From: Gnetum montanum
Taxonomy: Eukaryota > Streptophyta > Gnetopsida > Gnetales > Gnetaceae
Length of the DNA stretch: 60,000 nucleotides
Assembly (NCBI GenBank): GCA_015680685.1
Contig: MNCI01004329.1
Coordinates: 414,269-474,268, forward strand
Reading direction: 5' to 3'
Position numbers and translations under genes: made by a program
Shown here: in pieces, positions 11,451-23,139 of the stretch
Position numbering within the stretch: position 1 is the first letter of the stretch
Layout of the letters: each line of letters begins with the position of its first letter
The notes under the pieces: generated by a model
Database searches by the model: none
Told to the model about the DNA's origin: nothing
What the model saw: the letters and a program-made list of their open reading frames with translations, nothing else

Positions 11451-12640
11451 GTTTCCCCGTTACGGTGAACAGGTCAAAAAGCCATCATTTAATATCAAAT
11501 GATCAAATCGAAAAGTGCATGAAGTCCAAAAGTTCGTTAAGTTGAAAGGTCCATAATATTCAACAACTTGTAGACGGTTAACAATCGTGGGGAGTGTACC
11601 CTCAGGAGTGGAAGTGGCAGGATTAAAGTGTTGGAGACACACACCAATCGTGGGGAATGTACTATAGATCTACCAGGAATGGAAGGAGTCAAGTAAAGTT
11701 TACATGCTTTCAAATACAACGATAAAAAATGCCTAACATGACAAATTGAAGAGAGATTTCGAGTCATCGAAAAGTAAACAATTTAAGATGAGATATGGTA
11801 TGGTATTCAAGGTTAAATAAATCTTGTTAAAAGACAACTAACAAAATGGTAACATGGTTACATCAATGTAACTTTTCGTTGGGTTTTTCTTAAAATATGG
11901 AGTAGTCATCAAATTTTTTTAAGAAAATAATAAATATTGAAAATATTTCATATTTACATGTTATATATAATATTATTTAACATGCTTATAAAAAAATCTT
12001 AAGCATACTCATCAACTAGTCAAGCAAACGGTTTTAATACAAGTGTGGGCTAATGTGGAAGGCAAGAGGTAATTTTATTTACACTATATTACATGTAATA
12101 AACTATATCTAGAAGCTCACTATTTCTTAGTTAGTATTCCCATCAAGTATTGAAATGCTATCAATAAGCTTCACTTAAGTTCTCATCATCTTAGAATTGA
12201 AAGTGAAAGATGGATTCAACTCCCGCGAGAAGAGTGTATTTGTAGGTTATGTTGAGAAAACTTGCCTCCCTGGCAATAGTTTAAAAAAATATCAAAATTA
12301 AGGTGCAAAATTTAAGTATCTAAATGTGAAAAAAAATTTGATATGTTGTCAGTGGTTGATATAAAAATTTAGTAATTAAGCATGTTTGTCCTAAAGTAGT
12401 ACTCAAATGGATGACCTCTTAGGAATTCTTGAAAAGCGGGAAATTCTCTTGCAACTTCAAAATGCCATAATTTCTATCCTTGGTATTCAATTTTAATGAA
12501 ACAAAAGTCACTTCTAATAGATTTGAACCTTCCAAACATAATGGAATAGTCAAATTTAGCCTACGAAAACTTAATAATTAGTTTCTAACCTCGTTATTTA
12601 GTCATCCCAAAACATGAAAAAGTATGGTTAAAGCCTGAAG
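11451..12640. other. AT-rich stretch between LINE and element A; origin unclear
   Basis: Short minus-strand ORFs at 11460-11767 have no recognised domain. A near-repeat CCAATCGTGGGGAATGTAC / AACAATCGTGGGGAGTGTAC occurs at about 11580-11660. This is where a 5' LTR of element A would be expected, but I see no copy of the 3' LTR candidate here. Confidence 0.4.
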
Positions 12641-14086
12641 ATTAAATATTTTTTGGGTGAATGGAATTTCTTAAGGCTAATAAAGTCTTCAAACTTCATT
12701 GGTGGCTTACAAAATTGTTGAATATTATGAGGAAATAAATCAAGTATGGATTACAACTCTTTGACAAGCAATGATAGAAGAAACACTGGCCAAGAGAACG
12801 ATTTGGATACTTTGCTTAAGGAGAAGATCACTTCAAGCAAGATTGTCTAAAATTAAGAGAAAATAGACAAAGAAACAATCAAAATAAGGACCAAAAACCA
12901 AACATTGGTATGGCCAAGGAAAAATCTCAAACTACTACTACTACAATGGTAATGAAGAAAATTATAACAATGACTAAGTTAGGTTTGAGGAAATTTCAAT
13001 TTGCTTTACTCATTTTTGAAATATTAATTAAGGGCCAAAAGGTTAAAATTTTTATCAATAGTGGAGCAAGTATTAATTTTATTTAACCAACAATAGCTGA
13101 AGACAATTAATCTAACCTTATCTTCAAAGAAAGTTATTACAATAGAACTTGCAAATGAAACAACCATGAGTAAGCATACTAAGTATGGAGAAATTACCTT
13201 TACCTTGCAAGATATTCTTTTTATTAGTGACTTCTTTGAATTATAATTTGGAAATGCCGATGAAATCTTAGGAATGTCTTTCCTACAAAAATTTAATGTT
13301 ACTACCCATTTTAAAACCCAATTCTTGAAAATACCAACCACTGATAGAGTTAAAGTTCTAAGTGGGGTAGGAACAACAAAGAAAATTCATATGATAACTA
13401 TTAAACAAGATAAAAGACTAGCTAAGAAAGGTTCTTCCATGTTCATTGTTAAAGTAATTCAATCGTAGAAACTTTCTAGCATTAGGATCCCAAAAGAACT
13501 TAAAGAGTACAAAAATTTAGTATTTGGTGATAATAGAGATTTACCACTAAAGAGAACTAAGAATTGTTGAACATGACATTAATGTCTTTCTAGGTATACA
13601 ACCAATTTCAAAAGCCCCATATAGATTTTTCCCTTTATAATTAAGAGAATTATAGGTACAATTAGACTAATTACTAGAAGAAGGAAAGATTCATCCCTGT
13701 GTTTCACCTTGGGGTGCACTCGTTTTATTTGTAAAGAAAAAGGATAGTACCTTGAGATTATGAATTGATTATAGGGCCTTAAATAAAGTAACGATGAAAA
13801 ATACTTATTCTTTGCCTAGGATTGATGACCTATTTGAAAAACTCACTGGAGCATGATATTTTTCCAAGATTGATCTAAAGTTAGTTATCACCAAATTAAG
13901 ATTAAAGAAAAAGATATTGAGAAAATGACATTTAGAACTAGGTATGGATTATATGAAGTTGAAGTGATACCATTTGAACTAACTAATGCACCTACAACAT
14001 TCATGGCATTAATGAACAACATTTTTCATGAATACCTAAATCAATTGGTTACTATATTTATGGATGACATACTTGTCTATTCTAAG
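12640..14086 (+). pseudogene. Element A, part 1: gag end, protease and N-terminal RT of a chromovirus-type Ty3/gypsy element
   Basis: A degraded CCHC knuckle (GEDHFKQDC) lies near 12820-12850. The retropepsin reads FINSGASINFI near 13051, so the catalytic Asp is now Asn (codon 13057-13059). From about 13570, RT blocks follow: [53 protein letters not shown], then FMDDILVYSK with catalytic Asp codons at 14063-14068. Many stops and frameshifts make it a dead copy. It breaks off at 14086, one codon boundary before element B, and resumes at 35906. Confidence 0.85.
14082..14086. repeat. Target-site duplication CTAAG, left copy (element B)
   Basis: CTAAG here and at 35901-35905 flank the two outer LTR ends of element B. 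A perfect 5-bp duplication is the expected size for Ty3/gypsy integrase. Confidence 0.95.
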
Positions 14087-14929
14087 TGATGAATCATGTT
14101 TTGACTGGCTTCGATATCGAAGCCTTGATATTGGATACCTGATGTCAGAGCTCAAAACACGATGTCGAATATCCAATATTGCGGGGTATATGTCGGCCTA
14201 TAAATATAGCGCTTGGGCTCATGATTTTGATATCATTTTTTATCATAGATAGCGAAGCTCTTGCAATTTGTTTTCTCTAGAGTTAGAATATTTTCTAAGT
14301 GCTTGCAGCAGGAGTCTGAGTGTGTACGAATCTTTGTTCAAGCATTGATGTACCTGAGCATAACAGTGTGACGAGAATAAAAAAAATCCTTTTAATCATC
14401 CTTGCAACACTAAGAATAGATTAATGTTTCCTTGATGCATTTAATATTCATGCACTTCACTTTCATGCACTTTAATTAAGCAATTAATTTTTAGTTATTA
14501 ATGAACACAAGCACGACCACCTCGAGCATACATGTAGCACTTGGTAACCCAGAAACACTTAATGTTTGGTAGCCCAACACCACTATACGTGTCCAGAATA
14601 TGTTTGGAAAGTGAAAATGGGTACTTGTGTTAATTTAGCTACGTAATAGAATAATTAGATATTAAATTCCTCTACCTTCCATTCTTGTTGTAGGCGATTA
14701 AACTTACAAAACATAAAATGATAAAAATCATGTGTCTCAATTACACTTAAACCATATCCTTGAGCTTCACAAGTGTAGTTGGAAAGACAACGAACATTCT
14801 TAATGCCCATTTCACTTCCTAGAGAATTAGTGCATTGGCGAACTGCATGTCCATAGAATTTGACCAAATCACATGTGAATGCCTTAATGATTCATATGGT
14901 TGGGTGTAGGGATACCTCAACGCTCATCA
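14087..14929 (+). repeat. 5' LTR of element B (843 bp)
   Basis: Begins TGATGAATCATG and ends CGCTCATCA. It contains an 18-bp perfect palindrome at 14107-14124 and a TATAAATA box at 14199-14206. It pairs with the LTR at 35059-35900. Confidence 0.93.
14107..14124. repeat. Perfect 18-bp palindrome in U3 of element B
   Basis: GGCTTCGATATCGAAGCC, 20 bp inside the LTR start and 75 bp upstream of the TATA box. The other B LTR keeps only a mutated version. Confidence 0.9.
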
Positions 14930-14930
14930 T

Positions 14931-14937
14931 TGGAACC
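14931..14937 (+). promoter_or_regulatory. Primer-binding site of element B, left half (split by LTR F)
   Basis: TGGAACC directly follows the 5' LTR. The rest, GCATCGTTGCCAAGGA, lies at 15753-15768 beyond solo LTR F. Counting the duplicated five bases once gives a TGGCGCC-GTTGCCAAGGA type site, complementary to tRNA-Asp. Confidence 0.75.
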
Positions 14938-15752
14938 TGATGAGTAGCAAGATACCTCTATGCCCAACCATACAAATCACAAGCGTTCACATGCAATCTG
15001 GTCAAATTCCGCAAACTGTAATTACTAAGTACACTAGAGCTAAACGGTGTGTGCATGTTGTTCATTCGTTGTCTTCCCAGCCCCACTTGTGGAATGCAAT
15101 TGTATGGTTAAGTATGACGGAGGCATATGATTTTTTTATTGTTTTGTGTTTTTATGGAATTATTCACCTAGAACAAGAATGAAAGTAAGAGTGATTAAAA
15201 ATAAAAGTGATTCATTGCTAAGGAAACTAAAGTCTAATCTAGCCTAACACAAGTAACCATTCCCACTTCCCAGACACATCCTGAACTTTATGCAAACACT
15301 GTTATGCTGTCAAACACTAATTATTTCTGAGCTACCAAGTGTCACACGTATGCTCGAAGGGGTCGTGCTTGTGTAATTTAACAATTTCTTAATTGATCAA
15401 AATGAATTATTGCGCTAATAACATGAATGTAAAGTGCATAAAATAAAATAAAATAAAATAAAATATAAATGCATAAGAAAACAAATCTCAAGTGCTGCAA
15501 GGATGAATCAAAGAGCTCGTCTTTATTGCCAACACAATGGTGTGCTCAGGAGCATCAATGCTTGCATAAAGATCCGTTCACACTTAGACCTCCTACTATG
15601 GGCACTTGAAAAATATTATAACTTTTAAATAGAAAAACTGCAAGAGTTTTGCTACTTGACTCTTAAAAACATCCTCTTAATTGTGTGCCTAGGTGCTGTA
15701 TTAGAGTAACCTAGGAATAACTGCTCTAATAATTAGAGTAACCGCTTCATCA
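14938..15752 (-). repeat. Solo LTR F, minus strand, inside the PBS of element B (815 bp)
   Basis: On the minus strand it runs from TGATGAAGCGG (at 15752) to GCTACTCATCA (at 14938), the same family ends as B, C and G. Flanks GAACC (14933-14937) and GCATC (15753-15757) are both explained by decay of an original GCGCC, the bases expected at this point of a tRNA-Asp PBS. No internal sequence remains, so it is a solo LTR formed by LTR-LTR recombination. It contains an (AAATA)n run near 15438-15465 and a CTCTAAT-A-ATTAGAG palindrome at 15724-15738. Confidence 0.82.
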
Positions 15753-15909
15753 GCATCGTTGCCAAGGACCTTTTGGTTGTTACACATACTATCTAGGATT
15801 TGGTGAAATTTATTCAAATTGTTGGAACGAACCTTAGAGTCATATCACATCTTAAGATTACTACAATAGTTTTAAGAAGCACACTACATTTTTATTTTTC
15901 TAACATAAA
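15753..15909 (+). other. Element B leader: rest of PBS and untranslated region
   Basis: Starts with the right half of the primer-binding site and runs to the gag ATG. No other structure seen. Confidence 0.6.
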
Positions 15910-18420
15910 ATGTCTTCTTCTCATAGAAGTGATTCTCTGCCCAAGTCTAATGAAGTACATCAACTAGTGCCTTAACAATATCGAGTGGTTTATGCTCATC
16001 CTGATGAGTATGTACTAAATTTCACCTTCATCCTAGACTAGGATGAACAACTATGGTGGCGTGACATGGAGGAAAACATTGTGTTGCTACTTGATGGATC
16101 CATCCTTGCAATGCACTAACAAATGCTTATACGATGGGGTCTTTAAGGACTTCATGTTGACTATGTGGTGCAAGATAGTGATGCTAGGGATTATCATCCC
16201 ACTAAAGCATAACATCTCAGGGATTGCTAGTTAGAACAACATTATGAATTTGCAAAGGGAACAAGATTTAATGATTGCCCATTCTTGCTATACCAAAAAA
16301 ATGATGGAGAGCCCTTCTCTGGGGGTTTTCCATTCAGTGAAATTCCTCTCTTTGACATTGACTAAGGAGGCCAAAACTAGAACTTGTACTCTACAATTCG
16401 CAATTCTAGTTCTAGTAAGAATGGATCCAATGACAAGGAAGGATCCAAAGAGGTAAATCAAGGTAGGGATGCAGATAAGAAATAAGATCGTGATCGTGGT
16501 CACAATCACTAAAGAGGTGGTAGTAGTTATTATGATGGTGCTAGCCCTCCTTCCTCTTCACCTTTGTCATCATCCTTTTCTTCTTTTGGCTCTAATCACA
16601 ATCGTAGAGGATGCGACCATGATGGAGGTGACTGATGGGACTGAAATGATCAAAGGGACCATCGAGCAAGGTAAGACCAACGACACAAGCATTCAAGAGA
16701 CACACAATGCCATGAATGAAGGGGCAATAGAGGGCATCGTAGGCACCAAAATCAAGGCCTCAATGAGCCTTTGCTTACTACTAGGAGTATGTTAAACATC
16801 ATAGAGGTAGTACGAATTCCAATAAGACATGCGAAGGATAGTTGGATTAAGAGGCTAGATATTAACAATATCCCTAAGTTCGAAGGGGATATAATTTAGA
16901 TCCACAGAACCATCTCCAAGCTTTTCAAGATGCATGTGCCTTGCAAACTATAGAGAATGAGTGGAAAAAACTTAAGTTGTTCCCAATGATACTCATTAAA
17001 GAAGTAGAAAATTGGTATTGATCCTTAGAATCAGAATCTATCAAATGATGGAGTACAATGCTTGAATTATTCAATAAGAAATATCAAACATACTCTAGAG
17101 TGTCCAACTTAAAAAGGTAGATCCAAGGATGGAAACAAGGAACACATGAACCCTTGGATGTTGCCATCGATCTATACTATTCCTTAGTGCATAGATGTCC
17201 TGGGCATGGTTATTCTCAATTGGATCAACTTCCCCACATTATAGACGGGATTTGATCTGAAATGAGGAGAACCCTTGGCATTTATGCCTAAGGGTGACTA
17301 TCAAAATTAAGTGCCCATCAAATCCAAAGATTAATTTAGCATCTAGCTAAGGAGAAAGGTGAATTGAGAAAATGAGAAAGTATAGAAAAGTATAATCGTG
17401 ATCCTTCCATTCTCAAGAGGGAGGTTTGATTTTGTGATAGTGAGGAAGAATCAATACTTGATGAGGTGGTGAATAGAAAAGCCTTGTTGCTTAAAAAATT
17501 TCAATATGAAATTATGGCCAAGGTTGATCAATTATGGGACTCCATGTATAGCAGATCTCAAGCTATCCTAAAAATTGTCAAAGAGTCCAAAGAATGAGGT
17601 AGTGATCGTGAGCACATGAGGTGCAAGGAAGTTGAACATGCCTATTAAAGAGGTAAGGGTAAGATTGTTGTAATAAAAGAAGTTGTGGATAGCGAATCAG
17701 ATGATGATGGTGGGTGTGATGTCTACCAGTATGAACATCCTAAGGGATGTTGCCCCATAGTGTAACACTTACAGGAGTCTAGGATGTATACTTTGAATCC
17801 ACAACTAACACCAAGGAAAACACCTAGATGATTACCTTACCCTCAAGGTAATCTTAGGCAGTTCTAGCATCAACAAAAATATTATCCAAGTGAAACTCCA
17901 CTGCAACCATATGAGTAATATCAATAGTGGCAACAACCATAGTCATGGGTGATGGCACCACCAAGGTAGCAATACCCTACTGTTGTCTCCACATGACTCC
18001 TCTAGTCACGTTTCTACTTTCCAATCTCACTACCATCCTTATGATTATTATTGAACTCATTCTCCACATGTAAGAAGGGATACCACCTCTTACCGTTATC
18101 CTCATCCTATTCTTGCACATCTTTCTCCACCTTTAGCACAACTACCACCTACTCCACCTATGTAGGATGAACTCCCATCTCAACCGCAACAACGCAACAC
18201 TGCCATGGCCATTAAGCTATAACCGATTCATCAACCAAGAGGTTTGGATACTTGATCAAAGAAAAGACATTTCTTTCAACCATGCAGTCCACCTAAGCCC
18301 TTAAATACACCTATGATTCACAACCCTGTTCCTCCGTATTCCTTTGTATCAAATTTCTTCAAGTCCCATTTAAACAAAACATCGCCCAGGATCCCTACTG
18401 TGATGCTTACTCATGCTATA
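15910..18420 (+). pseudogene. Element B gag (broken)
   Basis: The ATG at 15910 begins MSSSHRSDSL, matching the gag starts of elements C and G. Order follows C: N-terminal HPDEYVLNFTFILD, a His/Ser-rich middle, RSMLNIIEVVRIP, RLDINNIPKFEGD, a capsid-like core near 16900-17300, an acidic/basic region, and a degraded zinc-knuckle region near 17715-17770 (CDVYQYEHPKGCCP). A Pro/Gln-rich tail follows to about 18250. Many stops and shifts; no frame stays open beyond about 110 codons. Confidence 0.82.
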
Positions 18421-18479
18421 TCTAATTGGATCCATGCTGGAAACCTTTCCAAGAAGTTAGAAGATCTTAGAAGTCTTTT

Positions 18480-18780
18480 GATTTTTTTGTAGATTACTAG
18501 GAATGAACCATGTAAGGCTCTCCTTAATTCTAGTTTTAGTGTCAACCTAATCTCTCATGAGATATATATTGTATGGAACTTACCTCTTTTAATAAGGAGT
18601 AATATTAGATTAAAATCAATAAACCAGTCCATCACTATTCCATTGGGACTAGTAGAAAATATTATGACCACTATTTGTGGGTGGTCATACCCAGCTGATT
18701 TCTTAGTGATTAAGGTGGAGAATTGCAAAGGGAACTTCCCAATCATCATGGGAAGGACATGGCTAAACACTATGTGATGC
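18480..18780 (+). pseudogene. Element B protease (broken)
   Basis: Reads RNEPCKALLNSSFSVNLISHEIY, then WNLPLLIRSNIRLK, SITIPLGLVENIMTTICGW, SYPADFLVIKVE and FPIIMGRTWL, in step with elements C and G. The catalytic Asp-Ser-Gly is now Asn-Ser-Ser, so it would be inactive. A poorly conserved linker continues to about 19370. Confidence 0.8.
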
Positions 18781-19369
18781 AAGATTGGGCATTAGAGATC
18801 TTTTCCTAGAAATATCCAAAGAAAATGCCTTCAGGAAGATCGAGAAGAAGCTAGTTCCATGCATCACGTATAGTGATACATGGTACAATTATGTGCATAA
18901 ACTCTAGGCAGTGAAATAAGCATCCATCTTTACATGCAAGCAGTGTGCACTAGAAGAAAAAATTCAAAGGTGTCTGTATGTAGTAGCCACAAAACAAGAG
19001 GGCACCTGGTGGCTAACTACTGATTCTAAGAGCAGCACACTTTGCATGGAATTAACTGAGAGCCTGACATGTGCATATGTCGCAAGCATGGATGAACTAG
19101 AACAAGTTCATCACCAACTCTCTGATGATGCAAATGATGATACCTATTGGGAAGAGTTGGAAATTCCTAAAAACTTCAAGTAAGAGCCCCTTGAACTAAA
19201 AACTCTACTAATTGGCATAGAATATGTGTTCTTAAAAAATGGATAACTGGTCATAATCAATGCCAATATTACTCTAGAATAGAAAAAGATGTTGTTAAAC
19301 ATGGTTGAAAAATGGATAGCAACCTTTGTTTGGTCATATCCTAAACTCACAAGGATTGATCCTAGGATA

Positions 19370-20660
19370 TGCTAGCATCGCATCTACATCAACCTAGCAA
19401 TGAAGCCAAAGAGACAACCACAAAGGCAATTGAACCCCAAACTAAAGTAGATCATCAAGAAGGAAATTGAACAACTCCTCAAGGTGGGGTTCATTTATCC
19501 CATTGCGAATAGTAAGTGGGTTAGTCCACTCGTCATTGTGCCCAAGAAAGGTGGCAAGTTGTGGGTCTAAATCGATTTTTGATTGTTAAATATGGAAACA
19601 CTCAATGATCACTTTTTGTTTTCATTCATTAATCAAGTATTAGACACAATATTTGGACATTGCTACTACAGTTTTTTGGATGGTTATAGTGGCTATAACC
19701 AAATCTAGATAGCACTAGAGGACCAAGCCAAAATAACATTCACAAGTCCTTGGGGGACTTTTGCATATTGCAAGATGCATTTTGGTGTGTGCAATGCCCC
19801 TGTTACATTCTAATGCCTAGTCCTAAGCATTTTTTAATAGCAAATTGGTAGTGGTATGGAAGTCTTCATGGATGACTTCTCCACCTATGGAGCTACATTT
19901 GAGCAAGCCTTGGACCACCTTAAGCAAGTGTTAAAACGATGCGTTCAAACAAAGTTGTGGCTCAATTGGCAGAAAAGTCATCTGATGGTTTAAGAGGGCA
20001 TTGTGTTAGGACATAGAATATCACAATCAAGAATTGAGGTTAACCCTAAAAAAATAAGGGTCATCTAAGGAATAACCCACCAACCAGAAACTATGAAAGA
20101 TGTTTGATCATTCCTTGGACATACTAGCTACTACTGGTGATTCATAGAGAATTTCTTTAAGATCACAAAACCATTGGTGGAGTTGACAAACAAAGATGCT
20201 CCATGTTCCTGGACCACAGAATGTGAACAAGCATTCCAACAACTGAAAGGGAAACTTGTAGAAATTCCAATACTACAACCACCCGATTGGTCCAAACTAT
20301 TTCATGTTATGATAGATGCATCAAAGTGTGCCTTGGAAGCTATGCTTACATAGATGGATGACAAGAGACATCCATATTACATTCACTGTACTAACCAAAG
20401 CATTGTGGGTACACAATTGAACTACACTACTACAGAAAAAGAACTAATGGTAGTGGTATTTGGTCTAGAAAATTTTAGGAATTATGTGCTTTGATACAAA
20501 GTGTTTATGCACACAGACCACAATGCTATTCGCTTCTTGATGAATAAGGCAACGATGAGTCCACATGTCATACAGTGGTTAGTGATCTTATAGGAATTTG
20601 ATCTCACGATGGTAGATCGAAAGGGCACTGAGAATGTGGTTGCTAATTACTTATCTTGAT
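19370..20660 (+). pseudogene. Element B reverse transcriptase and RNase H (broken)
   Basis: RT blocks include GFIYPIANSKWVSPLVIVPK, FLDGYSGYNQI, ITFTSPWGTFAYCKMHFGVC, NAPVTF and EVFMDDFSTYG with both catalytic Asp codons present (19871-19876). Then EGIVLGHRISQSRIEVNPKK and the RNase H part: FHVMIDASKCALEAML, NYTTTEKELMVVVFGL, HTDHNAIRFLMNKA and EFDLTMVDRKGTENVVANYL. In-frame stops and lost residues make it dead. RNase H is followed by the element E insertion, and integrase resumes at 31846. Confidence 0.88.
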
Positions 20661-20835
20661 TATGATGGAACAATAAAAAGTAAGAGAACCCACTATCTAA
20701 TATGTTTATTGACAAACACCTCTTTGCTGGGGCTATAACTAAACAGTTACCCAATGAGCCTAATTGGTATGATGGCATTCTCACCTATCTTCTCACCCAA
20801 GAGATGCTACAAGGGTTGGAACACAAAAAGAAACA

Positions 20836-20840
20836 GTAGT
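20836..20840. repeat. Target-site duplication of element E, left copy (GTAGT, imperfect)
   Basis: GTAGT here and ATTGT at 31841-31845. Only three of five match, but counting the duplication once restores the B reading frame (KKKQ-stop-FLHKVKCFMEI), which supports the boundaries. Confidence 0.6.
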
Positions 20841-22608
20841 TGAAACACCACAAAATTTTGGGTCTTAACATCTCGATTGCAAATTTGGCTAAGTGTTAAG
20901 ATGGCGGTACTTTGCCCAAATTTTTCTACGTGTTGAGTGTAGTTAGCTCAAATTGCCAAATTTGCAAAATTTTTCTAAGTGTCATAATGATGACACTTTT
21001 TGCAAATTTGTCTAAGTACTAGGACTACACTATTTATTGCAGTGGAGCATAGTTAGCTTCAATGGCCAATATTCTACAATTTTGGCTAAGTGTTAACATG
21101 AGGTCACAAGCTATAAAATTTTTCTAAGTGTTGAGACTATGCTCTCCATTTTTGGAACTACACTCTAGAGCGTAGCTAGCATAGTCAACACACAACAACT
21201 AGTTTTGCAAGATTTTTTCCAAGTGTTAGAATGATGGCACAAGCTACAAATTTTTCTAAGTGCTGAGGCTACACTCTCCACTAATGGGACTATGTTTTAG
21301 AGCATAGTTAGCATAGTCATCTTAGGTGCCAGATTTTGCATAGATTTCTTTAAGTGTTGAGCCTACGCTCACTATGCCCACTACACTATGCTCGGGAGCA
21401 TAGTTAGCCTCCCCTAAAGCATAGTCAACACTTAGCCAGATTTTGTCAATTTTTGCCAATTTTATACCAAGATTTTGGCTAAGTGTAGGACTACGCTCTC
21501 ACTCTGCTCTAGAGTGTAGTTAGAGCGTAGTTGGCAAGAACTACCTCCAAAGGCCTCCACACCATAGCATTGACATTCGCCTTAGCTCCAACACCTCTCC
21601 AACAGTAACATTTGTCATGTTTGCCTCTTCCTTTTCTCAAAAATTGTAACTATGCTCTAGAGCATAGTCTCTAAAATTTTGCATTTTTTGGCATTGTTTT
21701 GTGATCTTTTCCATGCAACTAGGCAGCGTAGTCATAGTCTCTCAACTTAAGAGACTTCGTCAGAGCAATGACATCGCTCAACACCACAAAGCTTAACACT
21801 AGAGCGTAGTTGGGGTGAGCATAGTCCCAACTACCCTAGAGAGTAGTCCCATCTACTACTTTGCCACGTGTTTCACGATTCGCATTTTGGGCTAACCCTA
21901 GCACTATAAATACCCATGTGCCCCAATGTTTTGGGGGTTGGCATTTTCATTTAGCATCCAGCATTTTGGCATTCGACACTTAGCATTTTGGGCAAATAAG
22001 ACCCAAAGGCATTAACAAAGAGGTAGAGTTGCGCTCTATGGCCCACCATAACCCCATCACAACCCTGCAAGATACTACAGTCCATGATACACTACGATAG
22101 CCAACTCAGCAGGCATGGACATCACGACAAGCACCAAACTTCACTACCTGATACCACCAAGACTATGACTATGCTCTCCACTACACCTATTGTACACTAC
22201 GTACCTTTAAAACCCTTTTGGAGTTAGTTACGCTTAGCCCCATTTGAGGTGGTATTCCATTTCTCTCTCTTCCTCCCTTGCATTTTCTTTGCATTTTTTG
22301 CATATTGTTTACATTTTTTCCTACAACTATGCCTAGGAGATGGTCCATGCATGTCGACATTCCTATTTTCTGCTAAAAAATGTAACTATGCTCAACACTG
22401 TTCACATGGTTAGCATAGTTGACACTGCTTGACACTTAGCACTGTTTGCATTAACATCATTTACACTTCGTAAGGCCCTGTTCAATTGACAAGACCATTC
22501 AAGGCACCTCGTATTCACCTCTAGCAAGGCCCTTACACAGACACGGGGTTAGGTTATCCGCCAATTGACCCCTTGGTGTTATAGCCACCAACGTTTTTGG
22601 TTGCTATA
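20841..22608 (+). repeat. 5' LTR of element E (1768 bp)
   Basis: Starts TGAAACACCACAAAA; ends TTGCTATA, where the expected CA has become TA. It carries at least ten GCTCTAGAGC-centred palindromes and a recurrent TTTTTCTAAGTGTTGAG phrase, with a TATAAATA box at 21905-21912. U3 is thus about 1.06 kb and internally repetitive. Confidence 0.9.
21649..21668. repeat. Perfect 20-bp palindrome in 5' LTR of E
   Basis: ACTATGCTCTAGAGCATAGT. The equivalent site in the 3' LTR (30887-30906) is ACTACGCTCTAGAGCGTAGT, also perfect. The two differ at one CpG in each arm, changed symmetrically. Confidence 0.92.
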
Positions 22609-22827
22609 GTTTTTGGTGCTAAAAGGAGGGCTCTGTTGTTTCCTTCTTTGCACTCCATTGTGGTTGTCTTTACATGCTGTCTGCACCCTTGTTGGTGTAG
22701 ATTGGTCCCCATTGTCAATCTTCCTAAGACCCAGCGTAGCAACCCAAATCACGTCATTCTCCACTTTTTTCTAAGTCATCGCTCTCTAACTGTAGAGAGT
22801 GTAGTAAGTGAAGAGCATAGTCTCCAT

Positions 22828-23095
22828 ACTTAGCATTTTTTTTTACAGTTTTAGACTTAGCCATTTTTAGCATTTTCAAACTTAACCATTTTTTTTTTGC
22901 ATTTTCATACTTAGCATTTTTTTCGCATTTTCATACTTAGCCAAATTTTCATAGTTTCATATTTAGCCAAATTTTTGCAGTTTTACACTTAAGCCAATTT
23001 TCTATGTTTTTATACTTGGCCTTTTTTCTGCTATTAGAAAACTTAGATATTTTTTTTTCATTTTTTAGAGTTAACCATTTTTTGCAAACAATAAC
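22828..23095 (+). repeat. Degenerate tandem repeat in leader of E
   Basis: About eight units of 25-35 bp with the core GCATTTTCATACTTAGCCA and T-rich spacers, between the 5' LTR and gag. Units vary in length, as expected for an old minisatellite. Confidence 0.75.
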
Positions 23096-23139
23096 TCTTC
23101 CACCTTGATCTTTGAACATAAACCCTAGTCAACCTTCTA

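Noticed and set aside
12190-12290. Copia-like fragment (REKSVFVGY)
   Set aside because: A single short match in AT-rich decayed DNA; neighbouring frames show no Copia blocks.
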